This document shows positions 45,218 to 53,146 of a DNA stretch of 64,000 bases, in pieces. Below the pieces are notes generated by a model. That model ran no database searches. It saw nothing but the letters and a program-made list of their open reading frames with translations, and was not told the origin of the DNA. Within the stretch, counting starts at the first letter, position 1; each line of letters begins with the position of its first letter. The stretch is from the NCBI GenBank assembly GCA_001698425.1, contig MBRE01000004.1, positions 1 through 64,000 on the forward strand, given 5' to 3'. A program made the position numbers and the translations under genes. This stretch comes from Oscillatoriales cyanobacterium USR001. GTDB lineage: Bacteria; Cyanobacteriota; Cyanobacteriia; Cyanobacteriales; Microcoleaceae.

Positions 45218-46315
45218 ATGGGGAGAAAAAATACCTTGATCGACGCACAAAATCGACTACTGATCGCTGCTAGTGGTACTGGAGGTCATCTGTTTCCAGC
45301 GATCGCGACTGCTGAAAAATTGACCGACTATCACATAGAATGGCTGGGAGTTCCCGATCGCCTAGAAACTCAGTTAATTCCCTCTCTTTACCCCCTTCAC
45401 ACAATTGCCGTAGAGGGCTTTCAGGGGCGCTTGGGACTGGGTTCGGCGAGAATTTTAGGTCGCCTCCTCGCTAGTTCCATCTTTGACGTGCGGAAGCTGC
45501 TAAAACAGGGCAGATTTCAGGGCGTTTTTACGACTGGTGGCTACATTGCAGCCCCGGCAATTATAGCGGCGCGATCGCTTGGTTTACCTGCGATCCTCCA
45601 TGAGTCTAACGCTTTACCAGGGAAGGTGACGCGGTGGTTTGGGCCTTGGTGTACTCAAGTCGCGATCGGTTTTGAAGCAGCAGCCCAGTATTTACCGAAG
45701 GCGAAAACGGTTTATACAGGTACTCCAGTGCGATCGCAATTTCTTACACCTCAACCCCTCGACTTACCAATTCCTGAAAATACTCCTTTAATTCTAGCAA
45801 TGGGTGGTTCTCAAGGTGCAGTCAGAATTAATCAATTAGTTAGACAATGCGCGCCTGCTTGGTTTGATGCCGGTGCAACCATTGTTCACCTAACAGGAAA
45901 TAACGATCCTGAAGCAGAAAATCTCAAACATCCTCAATATTTTTCTATGCCATTTTATGATAATATGGCAGGATTATTACAACGGGCAAATTTAGCAATT
46001 AGTCGTTCTGGTGCCAGCGCTTTAACAGAATTAGCCGTGACAAACACCCCAGCAATTTTAATTCCTTATCCATCAGCAGCAGAAGACCATCAGAGTTTTA
46101 ATGCCGCCGTTTTTACGAAAGTTGGCGCGGCTTTTTCTTACCGTCAAAGTGAGTTAAACTCAGAGAGTTTAGCCAGTAAAGTTTTAGATTTATTAGGAGA
46201 TTCTGAACAATTAAGCAAAATGTCTGATGCTGCCGATCGATTAGCTGTGAATGATAGCGCTGAACGTTTGGCAAAGTTGGTAAGGGAATTGTTACAAGGA
46301 ATTGAACATTATTAA
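45218..46315 (+). CDS. murG: UDP-GlcNAc--lipid I N-acetylglucosaminyl transferase MurG
   Basis: MurG adds GlcNAc to lipid I to give lipid II, the last cytoplasmic step of peptidoglycan synthesis, and is a peripheral membrane GT-B enzyme. The protein has 365 residues. The N-terminal glycine loop SGTGGHLFPAIATAEKL lies near residue 19, FTTGGYIAAPAI near 109, and ILHESNALPGKVTRWF follows. The donor-binding loop is MGGSQGAVRINQLV, and the C-terminal motif SRSGASALTELA lies near 266. It is not linked to other mur genes, but the window also holds ftsQ, ftsZ, ftsW and an LCP gene. The ATG at 45218 gives a short non-conserved N-terminus; an in-frame alternative is not needed. Confidence 0.95.
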   Translation: MGRKNTLIDAQNRLLIAASGTGGHLFPAIATAEKLTDYHIEWLGVPDRLETQLIPSLYPLHTIAVEGFQGRLGLGSARILGRLLASSIFDVRKLLKQGRFQGVFTTGGYIAAPAIIAARSLGLPAILHESNALPGKVTRWFGPWCTQVAIGFEAAAQYLPKAKTVYTGTPVRSQFLTPQPLDLPIPENTPLILAMGGSQGAVRINQLVRQCAPAWFDAGATIVHLTGNNDPEAENLKHPQYFSMPFYDNMAGLLQRANLAISRSGASALTELAVTNTPAILIPYPSAAEDHQSFNAAVFTKVGAAFSYRQSELNSESLASKVLDLLGDSEQLSKMSDAADRLAVNDSAERLAKLVRELLQGIEHY

Positions 46316-46436
46316 ACGTGGTTTTGCCCGTGCGAATAATGCAGCAGCACCTTCAGCAGATGAAATTTGGGCAGAGTTTAATGCTGCTTGGGATGCGATC
46401 GCAATCGAAGCCGAGCAAAACCAAAATAATCATTAA
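46302..46436 (+). pseudogene. Small ORF or remnant overlapping the murG 3' end
   Basis: A TTG-initiated frame of 44 codons (NIIKRGFARANN, then an acidic SADEIWAEFNAAWDAI) overlaps the last 14 bases of murG in another frame. The composition resembles the C-terminal tail of a small antitoxin-like protein. The site AAGGA sits only two bases before the TTG. It may be a remnant rather than a gene. Confidence 0.3.
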
Positions 46437-46518
46437 GGTAATTGACAGCAAGTGCTTAAAATAGTAATATATTGCCATTACAAAAGCCATTACTAACCTC
46501 AATAATGAGAATTAATAC

Positions 46519-46761
46519 ATGGTAGATATCGGTTCATATCAGGTGCAAATCAGAACTAAAACTGATGGCGAACAAGAGGCCATACTTTCCCCTGCAACAG
46601 CAATAGATATGCCGACTAATTGGACTTGTAGTTGGCCAGATATCTGGCAAAACACAGAGTTTGACCTGGAAAACATAATCAAGCTGGAATATCAGCAACA
46701 AGTCTGGGGATTAATGAGATATACCCTCTATCCTTACCCTGGTTCTATAGAGATACAATAG
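46519..46761 (+). CDS. Hypothetical small protein, first of a pair
   Basis: The 80-residue soluble protein is rich in aromatic residues and Gln (TNWTCSWPDIWQN, LEYQQQVWGLMRY). It has no membrane helix, signal peptide or known motif. The ATG is supported by codon-like composition only. The next small frame starts 2 bp after its stop. Both lie in an accessory patch between murG and an Rpn-type nuclease gene. I do not recognise a family. Confidence 0.55.
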   Translation: MVDIGSYQVQIRTKTDGEQEAILSPATAIDMPTNWTCSWPDIWQNTEFDLENIIKLEYQQQVWGLMRYTLYPYPGSIEIQ

Positions 46762-46763
46762 AG

Positions 46764-46898
46764 ATGGATTATGTGGGAGCGACCAACCTCGCCCCAGGAG
46801 AAGATGGATATGTCTTTAAATTCTCAAGAGAGCAAGCAGCAGATTTCTGCCGCAGACAAGAGCAAAAATGCGGAGTCCCTACGCATATTGACCCCTGA
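46764..46898 (+). CDS. Hypothetical 44-residue protein, second of a pair
   Basis: The frame from the ATG at 46764 encodes MDYVGATNLAPGEDGYVF, then FSREQAADFCRRQEQKCG, and a short tail, ending in TGA. The composition is protein-like and the start follows the upstream stop by 2 bp with AGAG-like purines before it. It may be a complete small gene or the N-terminus of a shortened one. Its family is unknown. Confidence 0.45.
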   Translation: MDYVGATNLAPGEDGYVFKFSREQAADFCRRQEQKCGVPTHIDP

Positions 46899-46983
46899 GC
46901 AAATTCAGGTAGGTACAAATGTCATAATGACTCATGCTCTCCCTTCTCCTCAAATCAAATCAGCAAAACTAAGGACTCTCATG

Positions 46984-47820
46984 CTAAGACGGTCTTTGTG
47001 CTGCCTGCCTCACTGCCTCAATATCCAAATCTAATGCCTTAGCTACTTGTTCTATACTCAGTCCAATAGCTAATAACCCTGGCACGGATTCAAGTTTACC
47101 TTCAAGTTTACCTTCAAGTTTACCTTCAAGTTTACCTTCAAGTTTACCTTCAAGTTTACCTTCTTTCTTCGCTTCTTGATAAACCCTTGTCTGCTTTAAA
47201 TCACTTAAATTAAACATGGCTTCTATCTCCTGGTGACTTAACTCGGAAAACTTATAGACTAAAATACTCTCAATCAAGTCTATCACCTTTCGGCTCCAGG
47301 CGACATCCTTTCCCTGCTCCTGTCGCACTCGCTCCATCAATTGGTTAGTTTTCTGAATCGCTACTTGTTCATCACCTAATACCAATTGCACTATCCCTAA
47401 ACCGAGAGATGATTCAGCGGTTTCCTTTAATTCATCTAAATAGACTAATTTCACTTGCTGACTCAAGATTAATCCTCGATATTGTCGGGGAACTTCTGGA
47501 TCTAAGCTACGTTGAGCAAAGATTGCCACAGCTAACCAATCATTTTCTGGTTGATATTGTCCGAGGTAAGCAAAGATTTCGGTGAACAAACGCCAGTAAA
47601 AGTCAGTTTTTTTCTGAAACTGAACTTCCACAAAGTAAATGGGTTGTTCAAAGATCGCTTCTGGGGGTAAGAATACACCATCAAAGCGACGAGCCAGTTC
47701 TTTGATTTCTCGCGAAGAAAATTCATAATGCTGGGCTAAGTCTGGGGGTTGCTCTATCAGTTCAAAGAGCAAATTGGGGAAGGTTTGAAAGAGTTGATAG
47801 AAAATTGTGTCAGTTCTCAC
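46984..47820 (-). CDS. Rpn family recombination-promoting nuclease / PDDEXK transposase-like protein (DUF2887)
   Basis: The 278-residue protein opens with TDTIFYQLFQTFPNLLFELI and has RRFDGVFLPP, then YFVEVQFQKKTDFYWRLFTEI, the D ... E-x-Q/K core of the PD-(D/E)XK nuclease fold in the Rpn/DUF2887 group. The C-terminal part (~210-278) holds six tandem KLEG units encoded by a 12-bp repeat, ahead of an SIEQVAKALDLDIEAV helix-turn-helix-like end. These genes are abundant and variable in cyanobacteria; nuclease activity is known for some relatives in other bacteria. The gene seems intact. Confidence 0.85.
   Translation of the reverse strand: MRTDTIFYQLFQTFPNLLFELIEQPPDLAQHYEFSSREIKELARRFDGVFLPPEAIFEQPIYFVEVQFQKKTDFYWRLFTEIFAYLGQYQPENDWLAVAIFAQRSLDPEVPRQYRGLILSQQVKLVYLDELKETAESSLGLGIVQLVLGDEQVAIQKTNQLMERVRQEQGKDVAWSRKVIDLIESILVYKFSELSHQEIEAMFNLSDLKQTRVYQEAKKEGKLEGKLEGKLEGKLEGKLEGKLESVPGLLAIGLSIEQVAKALDLDIEAVRQAAQRPS
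47092..47162 (-). repeat. 12-bp tandem repeat encoding KLEG units
   Basis: Six consecutive TTCAAGTTTACC units (plus-strand reading) lie inside the Rpn-type gene and encode (E)GKLEG. Being a multiple of three, copy-number change keeps the frame. Confidence 0.92.
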
Positions 47821-47873
47821 GGTTGGCGATTAAGGGATGGGTTTAATATTGTCTTAATGATAGAGTGGAACAG

Positions 47874-47969
47874 GACCTACGCACGGGTGGTCAAAAACTC
47901 GGTTTCTGCGTCAATATTTCTCGCAAAAAGCGATGATTTTGGTCAGAAACCGGGTTTTTTGCGTAGGTC
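47874..47969. mobile_element. MITE-like repeat B
   Basis: The 96-bp element has 10-bp terminal inverted repeats GACCTACGCA/TGCGTAGGTC. A second inner pair (AAAACTCGGTTTCTG/CAGAAACCGGGTTTT) mismatches at one base. It has no coding capacity. Its right half recurs at 49071-49125. It lies between two genes, 10 bp from the end of manC. Confidence 0.75.
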
Positions 47970-47978
47970 TTATGCGCT

Positions 47979-49028
47979 TTAAAGCAAATCCCTCAAAGTC
48001 GCATCCTCTCCCAACACCTTCAACACCTGCTTAATCTCCTGAGTCCTCTCCTTCTTCACAATTAAAGTAACATTTCCATCTCGCACTACTACCACATCTT
48101 CTAAACCAATAGTTACTATCACCTCAGCCTCATCTGCGGCATAAAAAATCCCCCCAGTAGTATCAATTCCCACATGAGTTGCTAACTCCACATTCGCCTT
48201 ATTTCCCTGTAATAAACGGGCGATCGCATTCCAATCTCCCAAATCATCCCAACCAAAAGCCACAGGCAAAACGTAAGCCTTCTGTGTCTTTTCCATCAAC
48301 GCATAATCAATACTAATCTTCGGTAAATCCTGATAAGCCGCCGCGCCTTTCGCCTCCAAAGCCGCCATCATTTCCGGCACATAACTCCGTAACTCCTCCA
48401 AAACTACTCCTACCCGAAATACAAAAATTCCCCCATTCCAACTAAACCTACCTGTAGCCAAAAACTCCTCAGCCTTCTTTAAATCAGGCTTCTCCGTAAA
48501 CCTCGCCACCCGATAAGCTGGAAACCCGCCAAAACTGCCAATTTCCTCACCTTGCTCAATGTAGCCATAGCCAGTAGAAGGATATGTAGGCCTAACTCCC
48601 AAAGTTGCGATCGCATCCCTACTCACAGCCAACTCAGCCGCCGCCGCCAAAGTCGCCTCAAACACCTCCGGCTCCGCAATCCAATGATCCGCTGGGAAAA
48701 ACCCCACCACCGCATCCTCACCATAACGCCGAGAAGTCTCGATCGCAGTCCACGCTACAGCCGGGGCCGTATCTCTGCCTTCCGGCTCCGCCAATAAATT
48801 CTCCACCGGCAACAAAGGCAACTGTTCCCGCACCCCATCCGCTAACATGGCAGAAGTCACTACCCATAAACCATCCCAACCTCCAGCCAAGGGCAATAAA
48901 CGCTCGGCCGTAGCCTGTAACAAACTCTTACCGCTTCCATCCAGACTCAAAAACTGTTTCGGCCGATGCTTGCGACTCAAAGGCCAAAAACGTTCACCTT
49001 TACCACCCGCGAGAATAACAGGAATCAT
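47979..49028 (-). CDS. manC: Mannose-1-phosphate guanylyltransferase
   Basis: The enzyme makes GDP-mannose from mannose-1-phosphate and GTP for polysaccharide or glycolipid synthesis. The 349 residues contain the nucleotidyltransferase signature LAGGKGERFWPLSRKHRPKQ near the N-terminus, AEPEGRDTAPAVAW near 80, FFPADHWI near 112 and FTEKPDLKKAEEFL near 175. The length corresponds to a single-domain GMP without the C-terminal isomerase cupin of bifunctional AlgA-type enzymes. Gene name manC is by family. It is a single gene flanked by two copies of repeat B. Confidence 0.92.
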   Translation of the reverse strand: MIPVILAGGKGERFWPLSRKHRPKQFLSLDGSGKSLLQATAERLLPLAGGWDGLWVVTSAMLADGVREQLPLLPVENLLAEPEGRDTAPAVAWTAIETSRRYGEDAVVGFFPADHWIAEPEVFEATLAAAAELAVSRDAIATLGVRPTYPSTGYGYIEQGEEIGSFGGFPAYRVARFTEKPDLKKAEEFLATGRFSWNGGIFVFRVGVVLEELRSYVPEMMAALEAKGAAAYQDLPKISIDYALMEKTQKAYVLPVAFGWDDLGDWNAIARLLQGNKANVELATHVGIDTTGGIFYAADEAEVIVTIGLEDVVVVRDGNVTLIVKKERTQEIKQVLKVLGEDATLRDLL

Positions 49029-49069
49029 AATTTATTTGGGATTTTGAATTTTCCGTGATTTGATCTTAT

Positions 49070-49124
49070 AGGACTTACGCAAAAAACCCGGTTTCTAACA
49101 AATCGTCGCTTTTTTTCGATAAAT
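49070..49124. repeat. Repeat B, truncated copy
   Basis: GGACTTACGCAAAAAACCCG and the following ~40 bp correspond to the reverse complement of the right half of the element at 47874-47969, with scattered differences. The other terminal repeat is missing; the sequence runs directly into repeat A copy 3. Confidence 0.7.
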
Positions 49125-49203
49125 GATGATTTGGTTTGTAGTAAGCGCCAAGCGCGCTATGAGCGCTTACGACAAACAAGCTAATTATTTAATTTCTATT
49201 CCT
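49125..49203. repeat. MITE-like repeat A, copy 3
   Basis: Same layout as copies at 27454 and 36740, with several substitutions in the centre (GCGCCAAGCGCGCTATGAGCGC) that keep it pairable, and an identical right flank. It is joined to a half copy of repeat B. Confidence 0.82.
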
Positions 49204-49227
49204 TATTTCGCGATCTGCGTTAATGCG

Positions 49228-50043
49228 TTACTTCTGGGCGATCGCATACAAGACATCTACTTCCAGCAAATGAACTTCATTAGCCCGCAAAAATTGCAAA
49301 TTCGCTTGTCGAACACGCTCTCTTGTGGCTGAGTTCATTTGGTCGATCGTACCTCTGAATCCTCCACCCAAAACCATCGTCCACCAATCTTCAGGAGAAG
49401 CCAGTTCATGGGTGACAGATTCTGCAAAAACCTCTATCTGTGTCGCGCCACCCGCTTCTAAGAGTGCTTTTAGTGAGGCGCGATCGCTAATCCGATCCCA
49501 GGGTGTAAATTTTTTAACCAAATCTGGACGTTCAGCCTCAATCGTACTCCAAAACATTTGGTTAGCAGGTTCAAATACCTTCTCTCCCCAGGAAGTAATA
49601 GCTAGTTTTCCACCAGGGCGAACCATTCGCCAAAGTTCTCGAACTGCTGCTACCATATCTGGAACAAAGAAAATCCCGAAAACGCAAACGATCGCGTCAA
49701 AACTTTCGCTGGGTAGCCCTAGATTTTCAAAATCGCCATATCGAAACTCTATATTTTTAAGACCTTGTTGCTGTGACTTATTGCGTGCTAGTTCAAGTAG
49801 CGATTCCGCAAGGTCTATTCCTAACACCTGTCCTGTGGAACCCACAGATAATGCTGCGGGAATTGCCGAAGCACCCGTACCGCAACAAACGTCTAAAATT
49901 CGATCGCCAGAACTAGGTGAGAGTCGATCGATAGTTTTTTGTCCAAAGCGACTCCAGAAAGATAATGCTGGATCGTCAAAGCGATCGGATGCAGCATTAA
50001 AAATTTTTTCTACTTTCGCGATCGTCTCTTCTTTGCTAATCAT
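49228..50043 (-). CDS. Class I SAM-dependent methyltransferase
   Basis: The 271-residue soluble enzyme has motif I LDVCCGTGASAIPAAL near residue 50, the acidic end of strand 2 (LGIDLAESLLELA), motif post-I RYGDFENLGLP, and FDAIVCVFGIFFVPDM, a UbiE/Coq5-like arrangement. The C-terminal half (WTMVLGGGFRGTIDQM) resembles small-molecule methyltransferases of cyanobacteria. The substrate is unknown. The stop lies 24 bp from repeat A copy 3. It is a single gene. Confidence 0.87.
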   Translation of the reverse strand: MISKEETIAKVEKIFNAASDRFDDPALSFWSRFGQKTIDRLSPSSGDRILDVCCGTGASAIPAALSVGSTGQVLGIDLAESLLELARNKSQQQGLKNIEFRYGDFENLGLPSESFDAIVCVFGIFFVPDMVAAVRELWRMVRPGGKLAITSWGEKVFEPANQMFWSTIEAERPDLVKKFTPWDRISDRASLKALLEAGGATQIEVFAESVTHELASPEDWWTMVLGGGFRGTIDQMNSATRERVRQANLQFLRANEVHLLEVDVLYAIAQK

Positions 50044-50114
50044 AAAAAACTTCGGTATGTGGGAAACAAGAGCGTATTTTAGATATCAGAGGGAATTGAG
50101 GTTGCATAGAATTC

Positions 50115-50186
50115 GATCCCCCCAGCCCCCTTAAAAAGAGCAAGAATTCAAAGTCCCCCTCTTTTTAAGGGGGATTTAGGGGGATC
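50115..50186. repeat. 72-bp imperfect inverted repeat (repeat C)
   Basis: Outer arms GATCCCCC/GGGGGATC and inner arms CTTAAAAAGAG/CTCTTTTTAAG surround a short centre. It is a palindromic intergenic element between a methyltransferase and an LCP gene, with no coding capacity. Such CCCCCTTAAAAA-type palindromes are frequent in cyanobacteria. Confidence 0.8.
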
Positions 50187-50319
50187 GGAATATGTGCAAC
50201 TTCATATTAAATTGATATAACCCACCCTCTCATAAAAAACCTGTCCTAAGATTAACACTCTTATCCATTAATATCAAAGTTCCCAACTCGCCCCCATATC
50301 CCCACTCAATCTAAAATCT

Positions 50320-51657
50320 ATGACTAATTCACGCCAACAACGCCAAATAACTCGACCGCTCTTTTGGATATTTATCCTATTATTAATCACCGCCGTATCT
50401 GCTACCTTTGGAGCCATTTTTGGAGCCATTACTGCCCTGCTTGCTCCTGTAGAGCCGGAAATCATTTCTAAAGCTTTAAACTCTTATGAAATCCTTACCA
50501 GCACAGCCAAACGCCCAGATTATCGTCTAACTCGTCCTGTTAACATTCTAGTTATGGGAGTTGACCGAGTACCAGAAGCTAAACCCAACAGCCTACAAAA
50601 TTTTAATGGTCGTAGCGATACGATACTCCTAATCCGAGTTGACCCTATAGATAAATCCATCAATTTACTTTCTATCCCGCGAGACACCCAAGTAGAATTA
50701 CCTGGAATTGGCAAAACAAAAATTAGTGAAGCTAACTTTCAAGGCGGTCAAGCTTTAACCAGAGAGGCGATCGCAAAAATTTTGAATAATCCACCAATTG
50801 AACGTTACGTCAGGGTTAGCAGCGGAGCATTTCGTGAATTAGTTGAGCTTTTAGGCGGTGTAGATGTATTCGTTCCTCAACCGATGAACTATACTGATAA
50901 TGCCCAGCGATTAAATATTAACTTAGGTCAAGGTTGGCAAACTCTCAATGGAGAACAAGCCGATCAATTTGCGAGATTTCGTAACGATGGTTTAGGAGAT
51001 ATTGGTCGGATTCAAAGACAACAAAGTTTAATTCAAGCTATTTGGAAACGTCTCAGCAATGCAGCTACTCTGCCTCGTTTACCACAAATTATCCGAGTGA
51101 TGCAGAAATATGTTGACACCAATTTAAGTTTTGAGGAAATTCTGACATTAGGAAATTTTGGTTTGCAATTGGAGCGAGAAAACTTTAAAATGGTGATGTT
51201 GCCGGGGAGTTCTAGTTCTAGCGAAGAAGACTTTAGGAGTTATTGGATTGTAGATGAAATAGGACGCGATCGCGTCATGTCCCAATTTTTCAAGCTAGGC
51301 AACCCCGATTTTATACAACAAGAGCGTAGGCGTAGCCAGTCGCAGACATCGCGCAACACCAATAACCCCAACCTACCCCGCAATCTCAAAATTTCTATCC
51401 AAAACGCCTCCAGCAATCCCAAAGCAGCCACACGCCTTGCAGGGAAGCTCCTAAACCAAGGATTCGATCGCGTATCAGTTACCCAAGACTGGCCAGACAA
51501 ACAACGTTACAGCCAAATTATCGTCCAGCGTGGCGACCTAACCGCCGCCGAAATCCTCAAGCAAACTCTAGGTGGGGGTAAAATCGAAGCAGATTCCACA
51601 GGTGAAATCTCCTCAGACTTAACCATTCGCGTTGGAGAAGATTGGGCGAACCGATAG
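50320..51657 (+). CDS. LytR-CpsA-Psr (LCP) family protein
   Basis: LCP enzymes attach polyprenyl-linked glycopolymers to peptidoglycan or another cell-surface acceptor. The 445 residues comprise one N-terminal helix (~10-45) and the LCP domain (~68-290). That domain has NILVMGVDRVPEA, the RSDTILLIRVDP strand, LLSIPRDTQVELPG and FARFRNDGLGDIGRIQRQQ, which holds the conserved Arg/Asp of the pyrophosphate pocket. A C-terminal LytR_C domain (~345-440) begins KISIQNASSNPKAATRLAGKL. The active part is extracytoplasmic. It has no same-strand partners for wall polymers here, though murG and manC lie nearby. Confidence 0.92.
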   Translation: MTNSRQQRQITRPLFWIFILLLITAVSATFGAIFGAITALLAPVEPEIISKALNSYEILTSTAKRPDYRLTRPVNILVMGVDRVPEAKPNSLQNFNGRSDTILLIRVDPIDKSINLLSIPRDTQVELPGIGKTKISEANFQGGQALTREAIAKILNNPPIERYVRVSSGAFRELVELLGGVDVFVPQPMNYTDNAQRLNINLGQGWQTLNGEQADQFARFRNDGLGDIGRIQRQQSLIQAIWKRLSNAATLPRLPQIIRVMQKYVDTNLSFEEILTLGNFGLQLERENFKMVMLPGSSSSSEEDFRSYWIVDEIGRDRVMSQFFKLGNPDFIQQERRRSQSQTSRNTNNPNLPRNLKISIQNASSNPKAATRLAGKLLNQGFDRVSVTQDWPDKQRYSQIIVQRGDLTAAEILKQTLGGGKIEADSTGEISSDLTIRVGEDWANR

Positions 51658-51764
51658 ATAACTTTACCATTTTTTCACAATATTAACAATTGCATCAAAT
51701 CCTTGACTTATTCTGATTTTTCCCTCAAATTAAAGATAGTTAAGTCAAGAGAAAGGCGGTCAAA

Positions 51765-52277
51765 ATGCCCGGAATTAATGCCACATGGGAGAATGTAATT
51801 AACCAAAGTGAAGGTCGCTATCTCAATTCTACAGAACTTCAGACCATGCAGCGATATGTGCAAACATTCTCTGTACGCTTAAAAACCTATGAACTTCTGC
51901 GAGATAAAAGCGATGCTCTAGTCACTCAAGCACTAAAAAAATTTATGTTAGTCCACCCTGACATCATGCAAAAGCATTCTCAGCGTTGTGTCTATGACAT
52001 GAAAATGACAATTTGCATTATCGCCCTCGCAATTCTCCGGGACGACCAACAGTTTTTTAAAGAATGCTTAAGTTTGTGGTTAACTAACATTCTTCAGGCA
52101 TATCAGAAAAATCTTCCTTGCCTTAAAGCCTATTGTTGCCTCCAAGAAATTCTCAAAGAGCAAATGCCGAGCGCGGCCAACCAGTTAGTTTTGCCTTACA
52201 TAGACATCGTTTTGCAAGCTTTAGACAGCCCAGCAAAACTAATGGCAACAGTTCAACGAGGTCCAGTCAAAGTTTAA
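51765..52277 (+). CDS. Divergent phycobiliprotein-like (globin-fold) protein
   Basis: The 170-residue helical protein aligns with allophycocyanin subunits. It shows RYLNSTELQTMQRYVQTFSVR (helices A-B) and the chromophore-helix segment QRCVYDMKM, in which Cys and the Asp three residues later match Cys-x-x-Asp of ApcA/ApcD. The loop normally reading PGG(N)-Y/M that contacts the bilin, about eight residues, is missing, and the YYLR motif is replaced by TICII. So it may bind a bilin differently or not at all. A linker-polypeptide gene follows 140 bp downstream. It is not part of the apc cluster at 61-63 kb. The ATG has an AAAGGCGG site. Function is not known to me. Confidence 0.75.
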   Translation: MPGINATWENVINQSEGRYLNSTELQTMQRYVQTFSVRLKTYELLRDKSDALVTQALKKFMLVHPDIMQKHSQRCVYDMKMTICIIALAILRDDQQFFKECLSLWLTNILQAYQKNLPCLKAYCCLQEILKEQMPSAANQLVLPYIDIVLQALDSPAKLMATVQRGPVKV

Positions 52278-52417
52278 TTTTCAAGGCAGTATTTATTCAG
52301 GGTGCAATTAAAAATCAAATCAAGGTTAAATTCTTGATAGATTTTAATTCAGCGATCAAACTACACTAACTGAATTCTCAATTTTATGTACTTTCACTTG
52401 CATTTAGGAGAAAAAAA

Positions 52418-53014
52418 ATGACCTTACAAACCGTAAAAAAGGTGACAGTAAATCAACAAGCATCAGCAGAAGAGAGAGCTTTACTGATCAAACAAATTTA
52501 CCAGCAAATCTTAGAGCGTCAACCTTACATCGCAGAACGTCGTCAGTTAGCTGACCTAGAAGCATCATTTATCAAAGGCAAAATTGGAGTGCGACACTTC
52601 CTCAAAACCTTAGCATTATGTCCCCTTTACCTGGAACGTTTTTATGAAAATAGTTCCAATCTTAAATTCATTGAAAATGCGTTTAAACATTTTCTAGGAC
52701 GATCGCCACAAAATGAAGACGAAATTCGGATTTACGATCAATTGTTACTCCGTCAAGGAGTAGGAGCTATGATATCAGCTTTAGTAGATTCAGAAGAGTA
52801 TCGTCATGCTTTTGGTTCCTTTACAGTTCCCCACTGGCGCAAAGATAAATACGACTCTCCCAGCGCTTATTTAGAAAATCAATTACTTGAAAAAGAACAC
52901 GCTGGACAGCGAGGTTGGGTACTTCCTACTATTTACTGGCATGAACTTCATCTCGATTGTTATGCCGGTCATTGTAGCCCTGTGAGAGTATCTTTTAGTC
53001 GATTGCGTTCTTAA
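52418..53014 (+). CDS. Phycobilisome linker-polypeptide domain protein
   Basis: The 198-residue protein has a PBS_linker_poly domain over about residues 20-150: LLIKQIYQQILERQPYIAER, then DLEASFIKGKIGVRHFLKTL and FKHFLGRSPQNEDEIRIYDQ, followed by SALVDSEEYRHAFG. These match CpcG/CpcC-type linkers. The tail (RGWVLPTIYWHELHLD) is not the FNR-like or membrane-helix C-terminus of known linkers. A good AGGAG-like site precedes the ATG. It probably works with the upstream phycobiliprotein-like gene. Whether it docks on rods, cores or something else is open. A hairpin follows 36 bp after the stop. Confidence 0.85.
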   Translation: MTLQTVKKVTVNQQASAEERALLIKQIYQQILERQPYIAERRQLADLEASFIKGKIGVRHFLKTLALCPLYLERFYENSSNLKFIENAFKHFLGRSPQNEDEIRIYDQLLLRQGVGAMISALVDSEEYRHAFGSFTVPHWRKDKYDSPSAYLENQLLEKEHAGQRGWVLPTIYWHELHLDCYAGHCSPVRVSFSRLRS

Positions 53015-53049
53015 CAGGTTTAATACCATAAAAATCACAAACTAATACT

Positions 53050-53090
53050 CCCCGGTCTAAAGACAAAGACGCGGGGATTCTTAATTCTTA
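53050..53090 (+). terminator. Hairpin after the linker gene; possible IS200/IS605-type end
   Basis: CCCCG (53050-53054) pairs with CGGGG (53072-53076) around GTCTAAAGACAAAGACG, and TTCTTAATTCTTA follows. It could terminate the linker transcript. The same sequence read on the minus strand resembles the right end of IS200/IS605 elements of cyanobacteria; a similar hairpin CCCC ... GGGG occurs at 53664-53683. No tnpA/tnpB is present. Confidence 0.45.
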
Positions 53091-53146
53091 AGAGCAAATT
53101 TATCAAACCAATCAGGCAGAATAAATCCTGCAACGCCCTTTCATCC

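Noticed and set aside
46771-47034. 87-codon plus-strand frame after the 80-codon ORF
   Set aside because: The alternative frame from 46764 has a better start position and more protein-like sequence; this one also runs into the end of the nuclease gene.
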